Shown here one piece after another: positions 7,546 through 16,483 of a stretch of DNA of 59,313 nt. The notes under the pieces are model-generated. The model searched no databases, was not told the origin of the DNA, and was given only the letters and a program-made list of their open reading frames with translations. The DNA is from a virus. Numbering within the stretch: the first letter of the stretch is position 1; each line of letters begins with the position of its first letter. The position numbers and the translations under genes are program-made. The stretch spans positions 1 to 59,313 of the IMG/VR virus record IMGVR_UViG_3300037558_001138; one strand, written 5' to 3'.

Positions 7546-8628
7546 ATGAGTGAAGAAAAATCATTAGACCTGAGCCAAGTAAGCGTAGCAAACTTGCTCA
7601 ACAACGAGGCCCCCACAGCTATCCCGGAGCCTGAAGTAGAAGAAGCCCCAGAAACTGTTGAAGAAGACCCTGCTGCTGAAGTTGCAGAAGAGGTTGTGGC
7701 TGAAGCAGAAGAAAGCTCTGTAGAAGAAGCAGAAACGCCTGATGCGGTAGAATCTGCTCAGGAAGAACCTGCAGATACTGAAGATGACCCAAGTGTTATA
7801 GAGGTATTGCGTTCTAAGATGGGATACGAAGTGGAAGGCGAGTTTGCAGAGGACTACGACGGTGTAGCAAAATTTGCTGGTGCTGTTGCAGAAGAAATTG
7901 CAAAAGAACAGCTGGACACAGTGTTTTCACAGTTCCCAGATGTAGAACAGTACTTGCAGTATCGCTATAATGGTGGAGACCCTAAACAGTATTTTCAAGC
8001 CACAGCACCTGTAGTAGATTACAGTGCGGTAGAAATTACAGATGAAAACGTTTCTATTCAAAGAGCTGTTGTACAAGAGTTTTTGCAACGCTCTGGCTAT
8101 ACCGGAGAGGAGGTAACTGAAACTGTACAAGAGTATCTAGATGCGGGCATTCTACAGCGTCAGGCAAATAGAAGCTTGGGAAAGCTGCAGCAAATGCAGG
8201 AAAAGGAAGCTGTTGAAGTTGTTGCTAAACAAAAAGCAGAAGCTGAACAACATCGAGAGCAAGTTCAAAATCAATGGACCTCTATTAAAGGGACTATTGA
8301 TAAAGGAAGTGTAAAAGGATTTGAAATTCCTACCTCTGATCGCAAGAAATTTTATTCTTGGATGAGTGAGGCTGTAGATAAACAAGGACGTACACAACGT
8401 CTTGTAGATAGAGAGCAAATGGACATGGAGACCCAAGTTGCTATGGAGTACTTGTTGTGGAAGAAATTCGACCTCAACAAGCTAGTATCCTCTACTAAGA
8501 ATACTAAGAAGGCACAGAATCTTAAGCAAAAGTTGCAACAGAAACAACCCGCTTCACAGCGGATGAAAGGAGGTAAGTCTTCTTTCAAAGCACCAAAGAA
8601 ATTACCCTCGTTGAAAGATCTTTTGTAA
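7546..8628 (+). CDS. capsid scaffolding protein
   Basis: A 360-residue protein between portal and major capsid genes, the usual place of scaffold. Residues about 20-85 are extremely acidic (runs of Glu with Ala, Val and Pro). Residues about 190-245 form a Gln/Glu/Lys coiled coil (LGKLQQMQEKEAVEVVAKQK). The C-terminus is strongly basic (KAQNLKQKLQQKQ, then SSFKAPKKLPSLKDLL). An acidic, coiled-coil protein with a basic C-terminal capsid-binding helix is the standard scaffold design. No protease motif is visible in it. The start is the first ATG, just after the TAnnTTTG motif. Confidence 0.72.
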   Translation: MSEEKSLDLSQVSVANLLNNEAPTAIPEPEVEEAPETVEEDPAAEVAEEVVAEAEESSVEEAETPDAVESAQEEPADTEDDPSVIEVLRSKMGYEVEGEFAEDYDGVAKFAGAVAEEIAKEQLDTVFSQFPDVEQYLQYRYNGGDPKQYFQATAPVVDYSAVEITDENVSIQRAVVQEFLQRSGYTGEEVTETVQEYLDAGILQRQANRSLGKLQQMQEKEAVEVVAKQKAEAEQHREQVQNQWTSIKGTIDKGSVKGFEIPTSDRKKFYSWMSEAVDKQGRTQRLVDREQMDMETQVAMEYLLWKKFDLNKLVSSTKNTKKAQNLKQKLQQKQPASQRMKGGKSSFKAPKKLPSLKDLL

Positions 8629-8650
8629 CCCTTAATAATTAGTTTAAATC

Positions 8651-10078
8651 ATGTCTGCTGACAACATTAAAAAGCTTCGTTTATACGAAGACACGTTCAA
8701 CAGTTCCTCGATGACTGATGAGAATAGCCTTGCTGCTGCTCTCCTCACTCAACCCGACGTGCTGTCCCCTGTAATTACTCATCTCTCCGGCCAGGAAGAC
8801 AAGCGATTCCCGCTTTCTTACTTGACTGAGGGCATGGGTGCAACTAAGTACATCAACGATATTGAGTACGATTACCCAGTGATGGGCCGTATGAACAAAG
8901 CGTTAGAATGCTTGGATCAAACTGGTACTGGTGCTAACCACACGCGTATTAAGTTAGTGTTTAACGAGCGATGGTTCGTTCGCCAATACATCCTTGAGGC
9001 TCCAGATGGAACTCAAGTACGTGTAATGGACGATCCTACTCCTGTAGCTAATGGCTATGAGTATAGCGTCCAACTCGTTGCATCTGACGGTGTTGGTGTA
9101 ACCGCTACTGCTTTTGAAAACAAGATGTTTGTTCAATTGTACGCTCCGGCTGCAATGAGCGGATCTCGTGGAAACGAAAGCCACTGGGTTGCTCCATCTA
9201 AAATGCGTAATCAAATCAGCTTGATTCGTAAGTCTTACGCATACGAAGGCAACATGCCTGACCGTGTAGTGAACTTCGAATTCAATGTTGGTGGACGCTC
9301 TACTAACCTTTGGTATGACTTTGAGGAGTACCAGCACATGTTGCGTTGGAAGGAAGAGACTGAATATGCATTGTGGTATAGCCAGTACAACCGTGACGCT
9401 AACGGACTCATCCACATGAAGGATGATAACGGTAAGCCGATCTCTCTTGGTTCTGGTGTATTCGAGCAGATTCCTAACGTGGATACCTACTCTGAGTTGA
9501 CTACTGCTAAGATTAAGTCTGTTGTACGGGATGCTTTGTATGGAGCAACTGATGCACAGCAGATGAACATCGTATTGTTCACTGGTATTGGTGGAATGGA
9601 AGAGTTTGATAATGCTATGAAGTCTGAGATTACTGCAGGCTCTTACATTAAGAACACTGACCCAGCTAGCTTTATCAGCGGTTCTGGTAGCAACTTGCAG
9701 TTGGGTGGATACTTCACTTCATACCAGCACATTGATGGGCATACAATCACTGTTCGCCACTTGCCTCTGTTTGACCACGGAGCACGTGCTATGAATAGCG
9801 ATCGTCACCCAGTGACTGGTCTTCCTTTGGAATCTTACCGCATGTGTTTCCTCGATATGAGCACATATGATGGTGAGGCTAATGTTCAGTACATTTCTCG
9901 TAAGGGACGTGAGTTGATGCGTTGGGCTGTTGCAGGTGCTTCTGTACCTCCAGGGTTCGGCGGAAACGCTCTCCGTGCTACTGACGTTGACGGTTCTTCT
10001 GTACACTTCATGAAGGAGTGTGGCATTGCGATCCGTCGTGCTACGAATTGCTTGCTCTTGGACTGCACCAAGTCGTAA
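8651..10078 (+). CDS. major capsid protein
   Basis: A 475-residue protein with HK97-type shell-protein position and crAss-like signatures. N-terminal MSADNIKKLRLYEDTF is followed by LTQPDVLSPVITHLSG. The C-terminal end RATDVDGSSVHFMKECGI, then RRATNCLLLDCTKS, matches the way crAss-like capsid proteins end. Codons look biased toward C-ending Asn and Phe and toward CGT and GGT compared with the flanking genes, as expected for the most abundant protein. It follows scaffold by 22 bases and is closed by a strong terminator. Confidence 0.9.
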   Translation: MSADNIKKLRLYEDTFNSSSMTDENSLAAALLTQPDVLSPVITHLSGQEDKRFPLSYLTEGMGATKYINDIEYDYPVMGRMNKALECLDQTGTGANHTRIKLVFNERWFVRQYILEAPDGTQVRVMDDPTPVANGYEYSVQLVASDGVGVTATAFENKMFVQLYAPAAMSGSRGNESHWVAPSKMRNQISLIRKSYAYEGNMPDRVVNFEFNVGGRSTNLWYDFEEYQHMLRWKEETEYALWYSQYNRDANGLIHMKDDNGKPISLGSGVFEQIPNVDTYSELTTAKIKSVVRDALYGATDAQQMNIVLFTGIGGMEEFDNAMKSEITAGSYIKNTDPASFISGSGSNLQLGGYFTSYQHIDGHTITVRHLPLFDHGARAMNSDRHPVTGLPLESYRMCFLDMSTYDGEANVQYISRKGRELMRWAVAGASVPPGFGGNALRATDVDGSSVHFMKECGIAIRRATNCLLLDCTKS

Positions 10079-10098
10079 GTGGTATTTTGGTTAGGATT

Positions 10099-10132
10099 GG
10101 GGGAGGTGTGTTGCCTCCCCCTTTTCTTTTTT
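10099..10132 (+). terminator. Rho-independent terminator after the major capsid gene
   Basis: Stem GGGGGAGG (10099-10106) pairs perfectly with CCTCCCCC (10114-10121) around a 7-base loop and is followed by TTTTCTTTTTT. It is the only textbook terminator in the 58-kb rightward run before 59129. It would limit transcription past the capsid gene, keeping capsid mRNA in excess over tail mRNA. Confidence 0.9.
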
Positions 10133-10160
10133 AATTAGAAACTCAATAGATAAAATAGAT

Positions 10161-10970
10161 ATGTCTTCACACCTCATCACAATTAACCGTCGACCTAACT
10201 CGACAAACCTGCCCAATGAAATTTATACCGAGTCCAAGCGTAAGATTGGCTCAGTATTTACTAGCGGCGGAGATATTATTAGAGGATTGACTTTTGCTGA
10301 GCAGAAGCAATACCTCCCTGAAATTTTAGGCCTTAGTCCGGCAGATCCAGAATTTAGCCGTAAGTGCCGAGAGTACTACCTGAATCTTACGGTAGATATT
10401 CCTATGGCAGGACTAGACCTTGAAGTAGGACTTGACGAAGAGGGTCACCCTCTGAACGTTCTAGACTTTATTAAATACAAGTTTGCTCTTGCTCACCCTT
10501 TTGTCGTGTCTGACGAAGAACAGGTAAACGGCAGCAAGCGTATTCAGTACTTTATTAGCGACGGTCGCAAGGAGTTAGAAGAAGCCAGCGCAAACTTAGT
10601 TATCCGCAAAGACGCGTATAAGGAGTTTATCAAGCTTACTGATAACGAAGACCGAATGAATATGGTTCTTCATGTGTACTCTTACAATCCTGGTAAAATG
10701 ACCAAGGATGAGAAAGAATTGCAATTAGAAGAACTTCAAGAAGATAATCCTCTTTATTTTCTCGATATTTGCAAAGACAAGAATTTGGCACTTACAGCCC
10801 TCATCAACGAGGCTCTTAGTGCAGAGGCCCTTCGTAAAGTAGGCAACAGTATTCTAGACGGTGATATCACCTTAGGAGATTCTATGGAAGCTGCTGTTAT
10901 CTTCCTGAAGGATAAGAAAAATTCAAACGTTTTGACGGCAATTAAAGCCAAGCTAAAGGCTTTCGCATGA
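10161..10970 (+). CDS. conserved virion protein downstream of capsid gene
   Basis: A 269-residue protein starting MSSHLITINRRPNSTNLPNE and continuing with FTSGGDIIRGLTFAEQKQYL. I remember this beginning from many Bacteroidota phages, always near the capsid gene, without assigned function. It is mixed alpha/beta, soluble, and ends in a helical Lys-rich segment (DKKNSNVLTAIKAKLKAF). It is the first gene after the capsid terminator and sits one base before the ring-type gene, so a head-completion or connector role is the best guess. Confidence 0.6.
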   Translation: MSSHLITINRRPNSTNLPNEIYTESKRKIGSVFTSGGDIIRGLTFAEQKQYLPEILGLSPADPEFSRKCREYYLNLTVDIPMAGLDLEVGLDEEGHPLNVLDFIKYKFALAHPFVVSDEEQVNGSKRIQYFISDGRKELEEASANLVIRKDAYKEFIKLTDNEDRMNMVLHVYSYNPGKMTKDEKELQLEELQEDNPLYFLDICKDKNLALTALINEALSAEALRKVGNSILDGDITLGDSMEAAVIFLKDKKNSNVLTAIKAKLKAFA

Positions 10971-10971
10971 C

Positions 10972-11679
10972 ATGACTGTTCAAGAGATGCACTATGCTGT
11001 GGACCAGGGGTTACAAAAAGTAGCCTCTTCGGTTTATGATTACTTCTTACCTGAAGAGGTTGACTTCTGGTTAAACCGGGCGCAGGAAAGATATATTAAG
11101 CAGCGTCTCTACAAACAGACTGATCCGAAGAAAGTAGGCTTTGAAGGCAACGTAAAGCGTATGGACGACTTACGTATGCTTATTACAGTAGACTATGAAG
11201 ATGGGGTAGTACCAAGTGCTGGTACTACTGACAACCCCATAGACTTTGTAAACTTTGACTTGCCAATCGACTATATGTTCCTCGTCAATGCTCGCGTGCA
11301 ATTTCACGTGAACCATTGCGGGGTTCAAGTCGGTACTGCAGACCCTTTGGTTGTCAGGGATTTAAGAATTGTTGAGCAAGACAAAGTATACCAGCAGCTT
11401 CAAAATCCCTTTGGTAAAACCAAAGCAGAGGCACCTGTAGCAGTTGTCTTTGATGATAACGTTAGGGTCTTCCAAGAGCGAGAAAAGTTTATATTAAAAA
11501 CACTGCGACTAGATTACTTGCGGGTACCTGTTGACATTACCCTCTCAACTAGCGTAGATTGCGAGCTAGCAGAGCACACGCACCACGAGATTGTAGATCT
11601 CACGGTGAAAAGCATCATCGAGGCCATAGAGTCGCCACGATACCAGACTACTTCTATCGAACAACAACAATCCGAGTAA
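10972..11679 (+). CDS. head-tail connector or ring protein
   Basis: A 235-residue protein starting MTVQEMHYAVDQGLQKVASS. After it comes LPEEVDFWLNRAQERYIKQR, a pattern typical of crAss-like ring or connector proteins: helical N-terminus, then a beta-rich core. The middle alternates strands and loops with two Cys-containing segments, and the C-terminus is helical and Gln-rich. The stop overlaps the next ATG as TAATG. A second protein of the same general type is encoded at 28134, so the tail probably stacks several such rings. Confidence 0.55.
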   Translation: MTVQEMHYAVDQGLQKVASSVYDYFLPEEVDFWLNRAQERYIKQRLYKQTDPKKVGFEGNVKRMDDLRMLITVDYEDGVVPSAGTTDNPIDFVNFDLPIDYMFLVNARVQFHVNHCGVQVGTADPLVVRDLRIVEQDKVYQQLQNPFGKTKAEAPVAVVFDDNVRVFQEREKFILKTLRLDYLRVPVDITLSTSVDCELAEHTHHEIVDLTVKSIIEAIESPRYQTTSIEQQQSE

Positions 11680-12899
11680 TGAATAATCTTATCTCTACGC
11701 TTGTAGTAGAAGCCCTTGATTCGGGTACTGCCCAAGCCGCTATCCATGCTACTTCAGTAGCGAACTCTGCTTCCACAGGAAAGCTTGCTATTCAAGTTGA
11801 CGGTGCTTTTGCAGCTGGTAATGCTTCTGCAGCCGGTGCTAATGCTTTAATCAAGCTCAGTGCTGCTACTGTAATGTCTAACGGTACTACTTCAGTAGTT
11901 TCTTCTTCTGAGTTTAAGAAAGGCGACATCCTTTCTTCTAACTATTCTGCTGCTGTTGCTCCGGCTGATGCTACTTCTAGCATTGACTTTAGCGCAGTAT
12001 CTGCTGCAAATAAGTTGGGAGGACAGATTTTCGTACGCTTCGAGCGTAAGGATGGTAAAGGAATTAATGACTCTGAAACCTTTTCTGGCGAAACTGTAGC
12101 TCAAGTGGTTGCAGCTTTTGCAGCTCGAAAAGGTAACCGAACTACCGAGTTCGACAACTTGACTCTTTCCGATGCAGGATCAGATGTCTTAAACATTGTT
12201 GTTGACGCACGAGCTGCAGAGAGCGCTTTGCACATTAGTGCAAATGATGGTGCTGCGGTCACTCGCTCTTTCCCAGCAAATGATCAAGGTTCTTTGACTA
12301 TTGCAAAAGGCTTAGAGAAGTCTGGTTTTATTTCTATGGGTGCATACAATCAGTATGGCTTTCCTATCGTAGTTCCAGAAAGCTCTACTGTAGCTGGTCA
12401 GGACTACGGAATCTACACTATCGAACTTCGCAAGAAAGTAGGAGGTCGTTTTGTATTTGAAACGATTAAAGTCTTGATTCAAGACGATGAGGCTAGCGTA
12501 CAAAAGACTGTTACGTTTATTGAAAACGTTCTCGGGTTGTCTGCTGCTGATTTGACTGTACCTACAGCGTTGACTAGCATTACATATGTTGTTTCTCTTG
12601 CTGATGGTACAGCAGTTACTGCAGCGGATGTCAGTGACGCCGATCCATTCTTCGTCAAGATTGTTGGCGCAGAAGTAGGAACAACACTTGTTGTTACACT
12701 GGCTTCAGGTGGAGCTGAAGCAACGGTTACAGAAGAATTTGCTGTAACCGCTACCACTCAATCTTTTGCTATCACTGCTGCTAATGCTGGCGACTATGCC
12801 GCAGGCGTGACTCTTACTCTTGATGGCAAGTTGAGAGACTCTAATAATAACTTAAGCGCTACTGCTTCTACTGGCGATACGCTTCTTACCGCTGAATAA
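11679..12899 (+). CDS. beta-rich virion protein with Ig-like C-terminus
   Basis: A 406-residue protein starting MNNLISTLVVEALDSGTAQA. The ATG at 11679 overlaps the previous stop; an upstream frame reaching back to 11559 would run through the connector gene and is rejected. The composition is Ala/Ser/Thr/Val-rich. Residues about 110-200 share the order FS, ETF, G-TV, AQVVAAF, TLSDAGSD, ISANDGA with the next gene, so the two look paralogous. Residues about 290-406 read like an immunoglobulin-type sandwich (VGTTLVVTLASGGAEATVTE). Probably a head or tail decoration protein; no enzymatic motif. Confidence 0.55.
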   Translation: MNNLISTLVVEALDSGTAQAAIHATSVANSASTGKLAIQVDGAFAAGNASAAGANALIKLSAATVMSNGTTSVVSSSEFKKGDILSSNYSAAVAPADATSSIDFSAVSAANKLGGQIFVRFERKDGKGINDSETFSGETVAQVVAAFAARKGNRTTEFDNLTLSDAGSDVLNIVVDARAAESALHISANDGAAVTRSFPANDQGSLTIAKGLEKSGFISMGAYNQYGFPIVVPESSTVAGQDYGIYTIELRKKVGGRFVFETIKVLIQDDEASVQKTVTFIENVLGLSAADLTVPTALTSITYVVSLADGTAVTAADVSDADPFFVKIVGAEVGTTLVVTLASGGAEATVTEEFAVTATTQSFAITAANAGDYAAGVTLTLDGKLRDSNNNLSATASTGDTLLTAE

Positions 12900-12919
12900 T
12901 ACCCTTAATTTTTCTTACC

Positions 12920-13726
12920 ATGTCTCATACTAAACACGTATTTGTCGTCAATAATGCAGACGGCACTGGAATGCAAACTACCGAAGCCTCTCTTGGTGCT
13001 AATGACCTCGGAGTGTACGATAACGATGCGTTTCAAACAAGTATCGCAGCTTTGGACGCTGGCGATACTTTCCAACTGGCTAACTCCCAGTACTCTTCTC
13101 CTCGGTTGAAGTTCAACGATATCGTTAAAGTCGTTGATATTGACGGTACTAATGGTACTGCTCAAGTCAACACTGTGACTGTTGCTTTGGATAGCGGCCG
13201 TGCAGAGATTAAGCTCATCGATGTAACTGACGGACGCGAAAAGTTCTCTATTGCTACTTTCGAAGCTTCTGGCACTGTTGTAAATGATGTAGCTACTGCT
13301 TTGCGGGCTGCAATCAATGGTTCTACTCGGGATGTCTTTAAAGACGTAGAAGCTACTGGTTCAACTAACTCTGTAGTTATTACTGCTCCAAAGAATGTAG
13401 TATTGCGTGTGGCATGTAATGATGCTAGCTCTACTGCTCAGACAACTGCTCCAGTTCTTTCTGTTGGTACTGTAGCTGACGTAAACGCTGAGTTCGAAGA
13501 TGCTCTTCCATTCCAGGGAGTGACTAACATCGCAGGACCAAACGTTGTCAAGCCTGCAAGCAATGCTGCTGGTCAATACGATCGTTTGAGCATCTATGTT
13601 GAAGCTGAAGTTGGCGCACGTTCTGATATGCACGAAATTGCAGTCTACTTTAAGTCAGACAACAATGAAATCGCAGCAAACTTGGCGACAGTCTTTGGAT
13701 TCACTACTGCTACTACTCAATCGTAA
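12920..13726 (+). CDS. beta-rich virion protein, paralogue of the preceding gene
   Basis: A 268-residue protein starting MSHTKHVFVVNNADGTGMQT. Residues about 85-165 (KLIDVTDGREKFSIATFEAS, VVNDVATALRAAI, NSVVITAPKNVVLRVACNDA) align in order with a segment of the preceding protein, pointing to duplication followed by divergence. It lacks the Ig-like end and finishes with a compact domain (VYFKSDNNEIAANLATVFGF). Probably a structural protein of head or tail. The element CCCTTAAT lies upstream at 12902, as it does upstream of the capsid gene. Confidence 0.55.
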   Translation: MSHTKHVFVVNNADGTGMQTTEASLGANDLGVYDNDAFQTSIAALDAGDTFQLANSQYSSPRLKFNDIVKVVDIDGTNGTAQVNTVTVALDSGRAEIKLIDVTDGREKFSIATFEASGTVVNDVATALRAAINGSTRDVFKDVEATGSTNSVVITAPKNVVLRVACNDASSTAQTTAPVLSVGTVADVNAEFEDALPFQGVTNIAGPNVVKPASNAAGQYDRLSIYVEAEVGARSDMHEIAVYFKSDNNEIAANLATVFGFTTATTQS

Positions 13727-13736
13727 TAGCTAACCT

Positions 13737-14312
13737 ATGGCTGCTAAAACTGGATACTGGAGAATTACTACAAAGGCTATTGCAGGCGCAGTAAACTTTG
13801 TATTGTACGATCACTTACCTAATGGAACTGCACGAACAAACTTAGATGTCAAAGTGCAGATTCCTGGTAAGACGGCTTACTTGGATTTGACAGAAGCAGA
13901 CCTTGGCAGTTATGATGCGGCTAATCCGCATTCCTTTACTTTAGATATCGCACCGGGGGATGTTGCAGATGAAACTGCAGCATCCTTCCGGGACGGTATT
14001 TACAAATTTAAAATCGTGTACGAAATCGGTGCTGATACCTACACGTTCGAGGAATACTTCCTACACATTCCTGTAATTGATAAGTGCATTAGCGACAAAC
14101 TTGATACATATCTTAAGAGTATGTGCAACTTGTGCAAAGAGCAAAAGCAATTACAGACCCTTCAAGAGCTTGTAACCATCCGGCAAGGGGTTCTGCTTGA
14201 CATTGGCCTTGCGACTCCACCAGATGCTAGGGTTACAAGCGCTAACGAAAAGATTACCTTGCTAGACAATATCTGCAAGGGCAATGGCTGCACTTGCGTA
14301 TGCGGCTGTTAA
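13737..14312 (+). CDS. tail-associated protein with Cys-rich C-terminus
   Basis: A 191-residue protein starting MAAKTGYWRITTKAIAGAVN. Residues 1-115 are beta-rich. A helical part then begins with DKCISDKLDTYLKSMCNLCK, and the chain ends NICKGNGCTCVCGC. At least seven cysteines thus fall within the last 75 residues, four of them in the final eight. This suggests metal binding or a disulphide knot on an otherwise ordinary tail protein. The two-part plan (beta sandwich plus Cys-bearing helix) recurs among tail proteins of Bacteroidota phages. Exact role unknown. Confidence 0.55.
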   Translation: MAAKTGYWRITTKAIAGAVNFVLYDHLPNGTARTNLDVKVQIPGKTAYLDLTEADLGSYDAANPHSFTLDIAPGDVADETAASFRDGIYKFKIVYEIGADTYTFEEYFLHIPVIDKCISDKLDTYLKSMCNLCKEQKQLQTLQELVTIRQGVLLDIGLATPPDARVTSANEKITLLDNICKGNGCTCVCGC

Positions 14313-14313
14313 A

Positions 14314-15255
14314 ATGAAAATCAATCCAAAAGACTACCTAAGCAATTTTGCTCGAAAGACTGCTCTCAATGAAATATGGGAGTTTGGACGAGAGTTAAAG
14401 GTTTATCTCAAAAGAGTTCTTTTTGGGTTAGATCGTGATTGCGCACGTCGGGATTATTTTATTGGAACGCAGATTTACCAAGCTGAGGATCTCGCTATCG
14501 TCCAAGAAGATGGCTACTCAGGTTTTGAAAATTATGACGATGATATGCCAGGGGCTTCCTATTCTATTGCAGGATTGCGTCAAATTGCGGGCATTAAATT
14601 TTCAGGAACTGCCGGTATGCAATACCAAGTTGGCGGCAACTGGTCGCAACCATTTGCAGTAATAGATGAAACTACTGATGGGCACCAAAATGCGGTGTAT
14701 GCAGATGGCACCGCGCTTATTGCAAAGTATTATGGAACGTCAGACTACACGGGTTCTTCTGTTGTAGGCACTAATCCAATTACCTTAACAAGTAATGCGG
14801 CTAGTGCGACTACACTTGTTGCGCCAGCGGGCATGACTTTTAATCCGGCTTATGTAGATATGACTCCTGTCACACGGGCAAGAAACGGAGTTCTGTACCG
14901 TGCTCCTGGGACAACAGACTCGACACTTTTTGCTGCAATCTTTAATACTTCTCCTTTAACGCCTAATATCAAACCTTTCTTTGCTTATTACGATGATGGG
15001 GCGGCACAGAATGCGAGTATTACAATTCAGTTTGTGTTTAACTCGGGTATTACAGCTTCAGATTACACTGCAAAGATTCAAGTGATACAAGCGGTAAGCA
15101 ACAGCGTTCCTTTAAGCATGGACTTAAATGCTACTCATACTGTACAGGCCCAAGGTACTGAGTTGCCTACAAGCATTACGTTTACTAAAGATAACGTAAG
15201 TTCAAATGTGCAGCATCCTCTATTTATTGAGATTTCTAATATCACTTTAGTATAA
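14314..15255 (+). CDS. virion protein, unknown function
   Basis: A 313-residue protein starting MKINPKDYLSNFARKTALNE. The ATG at 14314 comes one base after the previous stop; an in-frame ATG at 14284 would overlap the Cys-rich tail of the upstream gene and is less likely. Residues 1-60 are helical and basic. From about 90 the chain is beta-rich with Ser/Thr/Ala (GTAGMQYQVGGNWSQPFAVI; TFNPAYVDMTPVTRARNGVL), like a jelly-roll or baseplate domain. A structural baseplate or fibre-attachment role is inferred from the neighbours. Confidence 0.5.
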   Translation: MKINPKDYLSNFARKTALNEIWEFGRELKVYLKRVLFGLDRDCARRDYFIGTQIYQAEDLAIVQEDGYSGFENYDDDMPGASYSIAGLRQIAGIKFSGTAGMQYQVGGNWSQPFAVIDETTDGHQNAVYADGTALIAKYYGTSDYTGSSVVGTNPITLTSNAASATTLVAPAGMTFNPAYVDMTPVTRARNGVLYRAPGTTDSTLFAAIFNTSPLTPNIKPFFAYYDDGAAQNASITIQFVFNSGITASDYTAKIQVIQAVSNSVPLSMDLNATHTVQAQGTELPTSITFTKDNVSSNVQHPLFIEISNITLV

Positions 15256-15256
15256 T

Positions 15257-16483
15257 ATGGACATTCTTGCATTAGTTAAACAGTATTGCAAGAATCACCG
15301 AAATGAGACACACGCACGTATCGCTTCGCTGATTCTTGAAGAGAATCCGAAAGTTGAATACAGCCATAGGCATATCCGCCGTTTAGTTTCAGAAGAGCGG
15401 AAACCCAAAGCTTCGGTATCTCAAGACATTACTCCAGACCAAGCGTGCTACACGTATAAAGGAGAGGAGCCTATCCATTCTTTAGAAGAGGCTTTGAAAT
15501 ACTTCCAAGTAGATCTTTCTAAATGGGAGGTATCTCGGTATACCTGCAACAGCTGGGAAGCTCAGACGAAGCAAGGTCCGGTTACCATGCATCAGGTCAA
15601 GATGCATTTAGATAAGAAAAAGGAAGAGGTCGACTTAACAGGGCTTATTGATGATTTGAGGGAGACTCTTGACGGGTTTCAAATCAATCGAGGACCTGGA
15701 AGCAATACAGCTGTTCTCGCTCTCTCAGACTTCCATATAGGCGCTAAAGTGGAGGCTATGGGCAATACCCCTGTATTTGATGTAAAGACGGTTATAAGCC
15801 GCTTACAAGAAGTCGCTACTCAAGTAAACCAGAAACAGTATGAAGACGTTTATGTCTGCTTGCTAGGAGACTTCATTGAATCATTTACCGGGTTGAATCA
15901 CCAATCGACCTGGCACGAGTTAGAGGAGAAAGGCCACGGCACTAACGTAATCATCCTAGCCTACAACATTATCCGCAGATTCCTAACTAGCCTTGATAAT
16001 GTAGCAGGGGTCTATATCGTTAGTGGTAACCATGATAGGGTTACAATGAAGATGGAAGGAGACCCTTATGGTTCAGTAGCAGGACTGCTTGCTTTTATGC
16101 TGCAGGAAAACACACCGTTGGATATAAGGCACAATGCCGTACTTTTGGGAGTAGAGATAGATAGTATCTATTACATCCTTACACACAACCATCTGGGTGT
16201 TTCTAAGGGTGATTTAGGAAAGGCTTTTTGGGAGCATGGACAGCAAGGCGTATACAACGTTATGCTAGGCGGTCACTGGCACTCACGGAAAGGAAAGCGG
16301 GTCTATACCACTATAGACGAGAAACAAGTTGATCAAGCAAACTACCGGCAGCTAGCAGTTGCTCCTTTGTTTACGGGTAATTTTTACTCAGAAAGCAACG
16401 GGTGGAATAGCTCTGCAGGTTATACTGTAATTGTAAATAACGGACAGGGGAAACCCAATGTCTTTGAATATGTACTATCGTAA
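15257..16483 (+). CDS. calcineurin-type metallophosphoesterase
   Basis: A 408-residue protein with the complete two-metal phosphoesterase set: LSDFHIG (D158, H160), LLGDFIE (D205), SGNHD (N258, H259, D260), THNH (H310 region) and GGHWH (H340, H342). Such enzymes hydrolyse phosphodiesters or phosphomonoesters, and phage members can be nucleases. Residues 1-60 form a helix-turn-helix-like domain (ARIASLILEENPKVEYSHRH), and about 75-110 contains a WEVSRYTCNSWE motif, so it may bind nucleic acid. It is embedded among virion genes, with TAATG coupling to a baseplate-like gene. Substrate cannot be read from sequence. Confidence 0.85.
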   Translation: MDILALVKQYCKNHRNETHARIASLILEENPKVEYSHRHIRRLVSEERKPKASVSQDITPDQACYTYKGEEPIHSLEEALKYFQVDLSKWEVSRYTCNSWEAQTKQGPVTMHQVKMHLDKKKEEVDLTGLIDDLRETLDGFQINRGPGSNTAVLALSDFHIGAKVEAMGNTPVFDVKTVISRLQEVATQVNQKQYEDVYVCLLGDFIESFTGLNHQSTWHELEEKGHGTNVIILAYNIIRRFLTSLDNVAGVYIVSGNHDRVTMKMEGDPYGSVAGLLAFMLQENTPLDIRHNAVLLGVEIDSIYYILTHNHLGVSKGDLGKAFWEHGQQGVYNVMLGGHWHSRKGKRVYTTIDEKQVDQANYRQLAVAPLFTGNFYSESNGWNSSAGYTVIVNNGQGKPNVFEYVLS

